8,915 bases of DNA from an uncultured Porphyromonadaceae bacterium. GTDB taxonomy: Bacteria > Bacteroidota > Bacteroidia > Bacteroidales > Muribaculaceae. The notes under the pieces are model-generated. The model was not told where the DNA came from. It worked only from the letters and a program-made list of their open reading frames with translations, and did no database searches. Each line of letters starts with the position of its first letter. The first letter of the stretch is position 1. Shown piece by piece: positions 1 through 5,660 of this stretch. The translations under genes and the position numbers were made by a program. The stretch covers positions 1-8,915 of the forward strand of contig USGZ01000046.1 of the NCBI GenBank assembly GCA_900554265.1, read 5' to 3'.

Positions 1-946
1 CCACCTCGGGGATGCGCTGCTGGGTCTTGTACCAGAACGAGCCGAGGAATCCCAGAAACACGGCCGTCATTACGAATATGGCGCCGGCGGTGAGGTTGCG
101 GATAGTGGTGCTGACGTTGAGGTGGGCCGTGGTGCGGAGGTGGTCTATACTCTGCATGTTGGATATGTATACATTGCCGAACTCGAGGGAGGCGCCTGTG
201 AGCGACTCCATGAACTCGCGGCCTTTGCCGGGCTTGACGCGGACTGCGAGCAGCGAGGGCAGCCATCGGCTATTGTTGTTCTGGATAATCACGCCGCGGA
301 ACATCGGCTCGTAGTCGGTGCGGCGGAAGCCGTGGATTATGGCGCCGATGTGTTCGGTGCGGGTGGAGTCGTAGGCCCAGAAAATCTCCCGCCCGCGCCA
401 GGCATCGGGGTCGCAGTCATCCGGCTCGGTCTCGAATTCGGAGATTATGGTCTTGCCGTCCGCAATCATCTGAGCGAGCTCCTCGGTGCTTTCGCCGTGG
501 GTGCCGGTGAGGCGGATTGTGCGGACGAAATCCGGCGACATGTTCCTGAGGTTGCCGTTGTATTGCTGGCGCTTGCCGTCGATGTCGGCAGCCAGGGCAT
601 TGCCGGAATAATTGTAGTTGTATGGCAGGGCATTGTTGCCGGTGCCGACGCTCTCTACGTAGGGATTGTTGCGGATATTGGTCAGGAGCACTTCGAGGTC
701 CGTAAATTCGTCGTGGAGGGAGTCGGTGTATTCTACGCGGGCTTCGGATTCGTCCGGAAGGGTGTTTATATTGCCGCAGTAGATATCGGTGAGGTCGAAG
801 CACACCGGCGGCTCGTAGATAAGGCCGAGGATACCGAGGACGAAGAAGATTGCCCAGAGCACGAGCCCGACGATGAAGAGCTCGACTCCCATCCAGAGGT
901 TGGAGCGCCATTCGTTGCGCATCTGCTGTATGAGTTTGCGTTTCAT
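1..946 (-). CDS. FtsX-type ABC transporter permease, second permease of the efflux operon (3' end cut by window)
   Basis: This gene encodes an inner-membrane permease subunit expected to work with the ATPase and adaptor upstream in a MacB-like exporter. The visible 315 residues start at the ATG at 946 (MKRKLIQQMRNEW). A short basic cytoplasmic N-terminus leads into a membrane segment at about residues 21-43. A large periplasmic domain follows at about 45-283, then a second hydrophobic segment at about 285-305. The visible end, SFWYKTQQRIPEV, matches the start of the cytoplasmic loop after the first FtsX-domain helix, where related proteins continue with a conserved IRK-type motif. About 100 further residues with two more helices should lie beyond the left edge. 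The gene starts 10 bp after the stop of the preceding permease, so the two are co-transcribed. The periplasmic domain has an Asn/Tyr-rich stretch near residues 104-115. Family assignment is firm; the substrate is unknown. Confidence 0.9.
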   Translation of the reverse strand, partial: MKRKLIQQMRNEWRSNLWMGVELFIVGLVLWAIFFVLGILGLIYEPPVCFDLTDIYCGNINTLPDESEARVEYTDSLHDEFTDLEVLLTNIRNNPYVESVGTGNNALPYNYNYSGNALAADIDGKRQQYNGNLRNMSPDFVRTIRLTGTHGESTEELAQMIADGKTIISEFETEPDDCDPDAWRGREIFWAYDSTRTEHIGAIIHGFRRTDYEPMFRGVIIQNNNSRWLPSLLAVRVKPGKGREFMESLTGASLEFGNVYISNMQSIDHLRTTAHLNVSTTIRNLTAGAIFVMTAVFLGFLGSFWYKTQQRIPEV

Positions 947-956
947 GATTGTCTGT

Positions 957-2216
957 TTATTTGGCGTTTATGGCGTCGACGGGATTCACGCGCGCGGCCT
1001 GGACGGCCGGAATCGAGGCGCTGACGAGGTTGAGAATGAAGCAGGCTATGAAGGCTATGCCTATAATCCTGAAATTCAGCAATACCGAGAGGGCGGGGCG
1101 GACCGATTCGCCGTCGCCTCCGGTGTAGAGGCCGTCGTAGAACATGGCGAAAAGTATGCCGGCTGTCAGGCCGACGATGCCTCCGGCGACGGTCACGATG
1201 AGGTTCTCGGCGATGATGTCCGCGACGATGCGGCGGCGCGTGCAGCCGAAGGCGCGGCGCACGCCGAAGGCGCTGATACGTCGGCGGATGCGGCTGTGGA
1301 GCATGCTGCTCAGGTTGATGGCCGGAACCAGCAGGAGGATGGTGTAGATAATCGCGTACATTATGCGGTTGGCCGAGTCGTCGGGCGTCACGTTGCTGCC
1401 TTCGAGACCGTTGGAAACAGTTTCCTGGCCGAAGGGTGCGCCATGATATACGGTCACATAGCCGTCGGAGGCCATCTCGGTATCGGCCTGGGCATAGCGC
1501 GCCCTGACCTGTGTGCGGACGGCCTCGGGGTCGGTTCCGTCGCTCAGCAGCATGGCCGCGCACAAGGGGCCCAGGCCCTGGTCTTGCCACTGATCTTCGA
1601 TGTCAATCGGGATGAACACATCGCCGAAGGCCATGGTGGCGAGCATCGAAGCGTCGCTTACTACGCCGATTGTCTCGTAGTCCGTATGGTTCAGGGAGAA
1701 ATGCCTGCCCACGGCATCCTCGCCGTTGAAGAGGCGCCGGGCGGTTGACTCGCTGACTACTGCCACATGCGAATTGGCGGCGATTTCCTCCGGGGTGTAG
1801 AAGCGCCCGGCGAGGAGTTCATAGTCATAGATCCGCCAGAAGGCGTCGTCGGTCTGCTTCACGTAGCCCGAGAACGCATTGCCCGATGAGCCTTTAAGGT
1901 CGGTGCTTGCGGCCTCTTTGACCATGTAGCTTACAGTTTCTACGCCCTCGAGGTCGCCGTAAAGCTGGCGGGCACGTCTGTAGTTGAGGCTGCCGGACAT
2001 CTCGTTGCCGTTCTCGGTGCCCTTGACGTGGAAGAAGCATCCGTAGAGCATCCGGTCGCGGTGGCTTTCCGGGGCGAAAGGTATCAGATATACCTGCTGG
2101 AGCATTACCACGGTCATTATCAGGAAAATGGACAGGGCCGTGCCGATGATGGTCACCCAGGCGATTACGGGCTGGGTGCGCATATCGTAGATTATTTGTC
2201 GCAGATTGTGGTTCAT
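957..2216 (-). CDS. FtsX/MacB-type ABC transporter permease, first permease of the efflux operon
   Basis: This is a 419-residue inner-membrane permease of the MacB/FtsX family. It has a first membrane helix at about residues 18-42, a periplasmic domain at about 45-280, and a C-terminal FtsX domain with helices near 283-305, 332-360 and 380-404. Family hallmarks are the loop RRISAFGVRRAFGCTRRRI (312-330) and the ending IPAVQAARVNPVDAINAK. Unlike E. coli MacB it carries no fused ATPase; that is the adjacent gene. I chose the ATG at 2216 (MNHNLRQIIYDM), 11 bp after the ATPase stop. The frame is open to a TTG at 2231 that overlaps the ATPase stop, but the added residues (MTTTA) look unlike the family N-terminus. 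The next gene is also an FtsX-type permease, so the two probably form a heterodimeric membrane core. Its role in export or envelope stress is inferred from family only. Confidence 0.95.
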   Translation of the reverse strand: MNHNLRQIIYDMRTQPVIAWVTIIGTALSIFLIMTVVMLQQVYLIPFAPESHRDRMLYGCFFHVKGTENGNEMSGSLNYRRARQLYGDLEGVETVSYMVKEAASTDLKGSSGNAFSGYVKQTDDAFWRIYDYELLAGRFYTPEEIAANSHVAVVSESTARRLFNGEDAVGRHFSLNHTDYETIGVVSDASMLATMAFGDVFIPIDIEDQWQDQGLGPLCAAMLLSDGTDPEAVRTQVRARYAQADTEMASDGYVTVYHGAPFGQETVSNGLEGSNVTPDDSANRIMYAIIYTILLLVPAINLSSMLHSRIRRRISAFGVRRAFGCTRRRIVADIIAENLIVTVAGGIVGLTAGILFAMFYDGLYTGGDGESVRPALSVLLNFRIIGIAFIACFILNLVSASIPAVQAARVNPVDAINAK

Positions 2217-2227
2217 GGCTGTGGTTG

Positions 2228-2902
2228 TCAAGAGATTACACGACCGTCGAAGAAGCGTATGATGCGGTCCGTCTGCAGGGCCTGCTGTTCATTGTGCGTC
2301 ACCATGACGATGGTGATGCCGTCCTCCTTGTTGAGGCGGTGGAGGAGTTCCATCACCTCGGCGCCCATCTTGGAGTCCAGGTTGCCGGTAGGTTCGTCGG
2401 CCAGGACTATCTGCGGGCGTCCGACGATTGCGCGGGCTATGGCCACGCGCTGGCACTGGCCGCCGGAGAGCTGCGAGGGGAGGTGCTTGCGCCTGTGGGC
2501 GATGCCGAGGCGCTCGAGCACTTCGCCAACGCGCTCGCGGCGCTCGCCGGCGCCGATGCCGGGGCGGTAGTCGAGGGGGAGCTCGACGTTGGCCTCGACG
2601 TTGAGCGACGGTATCAGATGGAAACTCTGGAACACGAAGCCGATGTTGCGGTTGCGGAAGGCCGAGAGGGCCGTGTCGCCCAGGGTGCCGCAGTCGGTGT
2701 CCAGCAGTCGCACGGTGCCGGCGGTAGGTTTGTCCAGCAGGCCGATGATGTTCAGCAGCGTCGACTTGCCGCAGCCCGAGGGACCCATGATGCTGACGAA
2801 TTCGCCCTTTTCGATTGAGATGTTTACGTTCTCGAGGGCCGTTGTTTCTATTTCTTTTGTGCGGTATACCTTGCCGATACCGCTGAGTTCGATTAAGGAC
2901 AT
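2228..2902 (-). CDS. ABC transporter ATPase, LolD/MacB type
   Basis: This 224-residue cytoplasmic ATPase powers the two FtsX-type permeases encoded directly downstream. It is complete: Walker A GPSGCGKST at residues 40-48, Q-loop glutamine at 92 in FVFQSFHLIPSLNV, ABC signature LSGGQ at 145-149, Walker B IVLADE at 165-170 followed by PTGNLDS, and the switch histidine at 203 in VTHN. The FQSFHLIP and ADEPTGNLDS stretches are typical of the LolD/MacB/FtsE branch of exporters and mechanotransmitters. The residue after the signature is cysteine (LSGGQCQRV) where glutamine is usual; this is a mild variation and unlikely to abolish activity. The start ATG at 2902 gives MSLIELSGIGKVYRT, a normal N-terminus. 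The gene sits 14 bp after the adaptor gene and 11 bp before the permease start. LolD itself is less likely because the neighbours are an adaptor and two MacB-like permeases. Confidence 0.96.
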   Translation of the reverse strand: MSLIELSGIGKVYRTKEIETTALENVNISIEKGEFVSIMGPSGCGKSTLLNIIGLLDKPTAGTVRLLDTDCGTLGDTALSAFRNRNIGFVFQSFHLIPSLNVEANVELPLDYRPGIGAGERRERVGEVLERLGIAHRRKHLPSQLSGGQCQRVAIARAIVGRPQIVLADEPTGNLDSKMGAEVMELLHRLNKEDGITIVMVTHNEQQALQTDRIIRFFDGRVIS

Positions 2903-2916
2903 GGAGAATATAATTG

Positions 2917-4167
2917 TTATTTGATTGTCAGTTTGGAATATTTGCTGAGCGAGGAGAGGTCCGCCATGGCCACGTTCTCGCCGGCCTCGATGCCCGAGGT
3001 GACTTCGACATAGCGGCGGTTGCTCTCGCCGAGGGTCACTTCTCGCCGCTCGAGGCGCCCGGGTGTGGTCTCGACGAACATGGTGTAGGCTCCGGGCCCC
3101 TTGAAGTAGGAGCCCATCGGGATGAGCACGGCGTCCTCGCGGTAGCCATAGTCGACGTAGACCTGCACGCGCACGCCGGGGCGCAGGCGCGGATTCGACG
3201 CGTCGGCCAGGGCCACGGTGAAGGGCACGGCGCCGGAGGTCGACTGCGGCTCGACATTGGTGACGTTGCCTTCGAACTCGACCGAGCCAAGACGCACCGT
3301 TACGGTGGCGCCGGGACGGACCTTGTAGGAGCTGCCTTCCGGCACTTCGGCGTCCACGCGGAAGGAGCTCAGGTCGCCGACAACGGCGAGCTTCTCGCCG
3401 GCGGCGACGGTGCTTCCGATGCTGGTTTTGAGGAAGGTGAGTACGCCGTCGTGGGGCGCGGGGATGCGGCCGCGGCTCAGAGTTTCCTGCATCAAAGCCA
3501 GGTCGCGCTGCGAGTTGCCCAGCTCAAGGACCGTTGCCTGCTCGAGGTCGGTCAGACGTTCACGCTCGTTGTCCAGGCTCCGGCGCAGGCCCTCGAGTTC
3601 GAGGCTGCCGGTGGCGTAGGCCGTCTGTGCCTGGCGTACGCGGTCGCCCGTGCCGGAGCCTATGCTGTCCAGGCGCCGCTCGTTGTCGACTTCGATGCGC
3701 AGGCGGTTGACCTCCATCTCCTTGATGCGGATTTTCATCTCCAGATCGGCCAGGGTAGAGCGGTTGGTGAGCCTCAGCTGTCGGAGCTGGCTCTGCTTGA
3801 TGCTGTAGAGGTCGCTGAGATTGTGGTACTGGGCTTCGGCCTCGCTCAGGTCGAGCCGCAGCAGGGGCGTGCCAGCGCTGACGCTGTCGCCCGGGCGGGC
3901 GTAGACTTCCAGAATGCGGCTGGCCACGGGCGAGTTGATTATTTCCTCGAATGCCGGTTCGAGGCGCCCGGAGGCGGCGACGGCCGTGGTCAGCGGGCCG
4001 CGCTGCGCCTGGCAGAGGTTGAGGTCCGCGCGGCTGACGCTCTTGCCGCCGAGGAATGCTATTGCCGCGGCAATTGCGGCGGCGGCTCCCAGGCCATAGG
4101 CCAGGACCTTGACGAGGCGGCGCCGGCGCTCGCGCCGCTGTTGTTCTTTGGGTATTTCCTTATCCAT
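2917..4167 (-). CDS. Periplasmic adaptor (membrane fusion) protein of a MacA-like tripartite exporter
   Basis: This 416-residue HlyD/MacA-family adaptor should link the inner-membrane ABC complex to an outer-membrane TolC-type channel. In order it shows a very basic cytoplasmic N-terminus (RRERRRRLVK, residues 11-20), one membrane anchor at about 21-40, and the first half of a lipoyl-like domain at about 75-105 (ILEVYARPGDSVSAGTPLLRLD). A charged, helix-rich region at about 107-232 is consistent with an alpha-helical coiled-coil hairpin. The second lipoyl half follows at about 234-266 (IPAPHDGVLTFLKTSIGSTV), then beta-barrel and membrane-proximal domains to the end (GIEAGENVAMADL near 392). 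I start at the ATG at 4167. The frame also runs to a TTG at 4194, but the extra nine residues would overlap the best promoter candidate. As the first gene of the operon it follows the structured 272-bp intergenic region. No TolC gene is visible. Confidence 0.95.
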   Translation of the reverse strand: MDKEIPKEQQRRERRRRLVKVLAYGLGAAAAIAAAIAFLGGKSVSRADLNLCQAQRGPLTTAVAASGRLEPAFEEIINSPVASRILEVYARPGDSVSAGTPLLRLDLSEAEAQYHNLSDLYSIKQSQLRQLRLTNRSTLADLEMKIRIKEMEVNRLRIEVDNERRLDSIGSGTGDRVRQAQTAYATGSLELEGLRRSLDNERERLTDLEQATVLELGNSQRDLALMQETLSRGRIPAPHDGVLTFLKTSIGSTVAAGEKLAVVGDLSSFRVDAEVPEGSSYKVRPGATVTVRLGSVEFEGNVTNVEPQSTSGAVPFTVALADASNPRLRPGVRVQVYVDYGYREDAVLIPMGSYFKGPGAYTMFVETTPGRLERREVTLGESNRRYVEVTSGIEAGENVAMADLSSLSKYSKLTIK

Positions 4168-4191
4168 ACACTCTTTCGTTATTTTCTGCGC

Positions 4192-4223
4192 CAAAATAAC
4201 GAAAAAATGAAACCCAAATCAAT
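4192..4223 (-). promoter_or_regulatory. Candidate Bacteroidetes-type promoter of the efflux operon
   Basis: Read on the minus strand, TTATTTTG (4199-4192) matches five of the six fixed positions of the Bacteroidetes -7 element TAnnTTTG. The tetramer ATTG (4223-4220) lies 20 bp upstream and matches three of four bases of the -33 element TTTG. The pair sits 24 bases before the adaptor ATG, giving a short leader. A perfect TTTG also occurs at 4218-4215, but its 15-bp spacing is too short. The match is weak and the region is AT-rich, so this is only a candidate. Confidence 0.3.
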
Positions 4224-4250
4224 GGTTGCTGAGAATCAGGGAGTTATAAA

Positions 4251-4288
4251 GCCGGGAGTGTACGAAAATGTACATACGGGCGCCCGGC
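4251..4288. repeat. Nested inverted repeat upstream of the efflux operon
   Basis: GCCGGG at 4251-4256 pairs with CCCGGC at 4283-4288. Inside it, TGTAC at 4259-4263 pairs with GTACA at 4270-4274 around a 6-base spacer. The right side also contains the 10-base palindrome CGGGCGCCCG at 4277-4286, which would compete with the outer stem. Read on the minus strand, the outer stem is followed by TTTAT, so it could act as a weak terminator for read-through from sufS. The inner TGTAC arms could instead be an operator for a dimeric regulator. Function is unproven. Confidence 0.45.
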
Positions 4289-4304
4289 GACGATTTTTTA
4301 ACCC

Positions 4305-4350
4305 GATTAATCAGGATTAATCAGGATTAATCGAGATTAATCGGGATTTA
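4305..4350. repeat. Tandem 10-bp repeat, four units built on the palindrome GATTAATC
   Basis: Four head-to-tail decamers run from 4305 to 4344: GATTAATCAG twice, then GATTAATCGA and GATTAATCGG. A degenerate fifth unit, GATTTA, ends at 4350. Each full unit contains the perfect 8-base palindrome GATTAATC, and only the last two bases vary. The 10-bp period puts every palindrome on nearly the same face of the helix. The array lies 138 bp upstream of the adaptor start and 90 bp beyond the end of sufS. It could be a cooperative protein-binding array or a replication-slippage repeat. Confidence 0.93.
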
Positions 4351-4394
4351 CAAGGAAACCGCTTACGACAACGCAAGCGCGAAGCGCAACGGAG

Positions 4395-4415
4395 GTCGGG
4401 GCGTCTCGCCCCGAC
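4395..4415 (-). terminator. GC-rich hairpin after sufS, possible transcription terminator or dispersed palindrome
   Basis: A perfect inverted repeat with 9-bp arms (GTCGGGGCG / CGCCCCGAC) and a 3-base loop lies 25 bp beyond the sufS stop codon. It would form a very stable RNA hairpin at the end of the suf transcript. On the minus strand it is not followed by a T tract (the next bases are CTCCGTTGCG), so it is not a classic intrinsic terminator. It may protect the mRNA 3' end, or be a copy of a short palindromic element repeated across the genome. Confidence 0.45.
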
Positions 4416-4439
4416 AATTGATTATCAAATGCTTGCCTT

Positions 4440-5660
4440 TTATTCCAGCATCGGGGCGATTCGGCGGAGGGCGGAGAGGAAGGCGTCGACGTCGGCGTCG
4501 GTGTTGTAGACGGCGAAGGATGCGCGGACGGTACCTTCTATGCCGAGGGTCTCCATCAGGGGCTGAGCGCAGTGGTGGCCGGTGCGGACTTCGACGCCGA
4601 GCTGGTCGAGCAGCACGCCTGTGTCGTAGTGGTGGGCGTGGCCGATGAGGAAACTGATTACGGCGTCCTTGCCCGGGGCGGTGCCGAAAAGACGGATGCC
4701 GGGTATGGCGAGCATGCCCTCGGTGGCGCGCTCGAGCAGATGGTGTTCCCAGGCGGAGATTTTCTCGAAGCCGATGCCGTCGATGAAGTCCATTGCGCGG
4801 GCGAAGGCGGCCGCGTCGACGAAGTCCGGGGTGCCGGCCTCGAATTTATAGGGCAGCTCGGCCCAGGTTGTGCCGCGGAAGCTGACGTGGCCTATCATCT
4901 CGCCGCCACCCTGGTAGGGAGGCATGCTTTCGAGCAGTTCGCGGCGGCCGTAGAGGATGCCGACGCCCGTAGGACCGTACATCTTATGCGCGGAGAAGGC
5001 GTAGAAATCGGCGTCGAGGTCGCGGACGTCGATTTTCATGTGGGGCGCGGCCTGGGCGCCGTCGATTAGGATGCGGGCGCCGCGGGCGTGGGCCGTGCGG
5101 GCCATTTCGCGGACCGGATTGACCGTGCCGAGGACGTTGCTGACGTGGCATACGGCCACAAGGCGCGTGCGCTCGGAGAAGAGCGACTCGTAGACTTCCA
5201 TGTCCAGGGAGCCGTCCGGCAGAATGGGCACCACCTTGATTTCCACGCCGCGCCGGGCGGCCATCAGCTGCCAGGGCACGATGTTCGAATGGTGCTCCAT
5301 GACGGTGAGGATAATCTCGTCGCCGGGCTGGAGAAGCTCGCCGAAGGAGCTGGCCACCAGATTGATGGCCTCGGTGGTGCCGCGGGTGAAGATAATCTCG
5401 TCCGTGCTGTCGGCGTTGACGAAGCGGCGCACGCGTTCGCGCGTGGCCTCCATGGCGGCGGTAGCTTCCTGCGAGAGGGTATGGACGCCGCGGTGAACGT
5501 TGGCCTTGACATTGGTATACGCGTCGACGATGCCGCGGACCACGCTCTCGGGCGTCTGCGAGGTGGCGGCGTTGTCCAGGTAGACCATGGTCCGGCCATT
5601 GACCTTGCGGCCGAGAATCGGGAACTCGGCGCGTATCTTTTCCAGTTCGGCGGGATTCAT
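4440..5660 (-). CDS. sufS: Cysteine desulfurase SufS
   Basis: SufS is a pyridoxal-phosphate enzyme that converts cysteine to alanine and holds the released sulfur as a persulfide for the SufBCD scaffold. From the ATG at 5660 the protein is 406 residues, the same length as E. coli SufS. The key residues fall at the E. coli numbers: His123 in MEHHSNIVPW, the PLP lysine Lys226 in SAHKMYGPTG, and the persulfide Cys364 in RTGHHCAQP. This agreement supports the start at 5660, whose ATG overlaps the sufD TGA as ATGA. Another in-frame ATG at 5669 would add MQP. The frame runs further upstream inside sufD, but that extension is not family-like. The short RTGHHCAQP region and lack of a long loop before Cys364 indicate the group II (SufS/CsdA) type, which normally needs a SufE or SufU partner. 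Neither is present downstream. Confidence 0.97.
   Translation of the reverse strand: MNPAELEKIRAEFPILGRKVNGRTMVYLDNAATSQTPESVVRGIVDAYTNVKANVHRGVHTLSQEATAAMEATRERVRRFVNADSTDEIIFTRGTTEAINLVASSFGELLQPGDEIILTVMEHHSNIVPWQLMAARRGVEIKVVPILPDGSLDMEVYESLFSERTRLVAVCHVSNVLGTVNPVREMARTAHARGARILIDGAQAAPHMKIDVRDLDADFYAFSAHKMYGPTGVGILYGRRELLESMPPYQGGGEMIGHVSFRGTTWAELPYKFEAGTPDFVDAAAFARAMDFIDGIGFEKISAWEHHLLERATEGMLAIPGIRLFGTAPGKDAVISFLIGHAHHYDTGVLLDQLGVEVRTGHHCAQPLMETLGIEGTVRASFAVYNTDADVDAFLSALRRIAPMLE

Noticed and set aside
2217..2231. TTG start at 2231 for the first permease
   Set aside because: It would overlap the ATPase stop and add MTTTA before a family-like N-terminus. The ATG at 2216 is better placed.
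2453..2455. Cysteine after the ABC signature (LSGGQC) as a sign of a degenerate ATPase
   Set aside because: All catalytic motifs are intact and this position tolerates change in the family, so I treat it as ordinary variation.
4168..4194. TTG start at 4194 for the adaptor
   Set aside because: It is a rare start codon, and the nine extra residues run through the promoter candidate. The ATG at 4167 gives the usual basic N-terminus before the membrane anchor.
2914..4320. A 468-codon open frame on the plus strand, antisense to the adaptor gene
   Set aside because: It mirrors the adaptor gene almost exactly and its translation is low-complexity (rich in Ala, Gly, Val, Asp, Glu) without recognisable domains. 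It results from the GC-rich codon use of the true gene. The same holds for the plus-strand frames at 122-1024, 873-1748, 5088-5762, 5732-6325 and 6389-7114.
4305..4350. CRISPR array
   Set aside because: Units are 10 bp with no unique spacers and there are no cas genes, so this is a plain tandem repeat.
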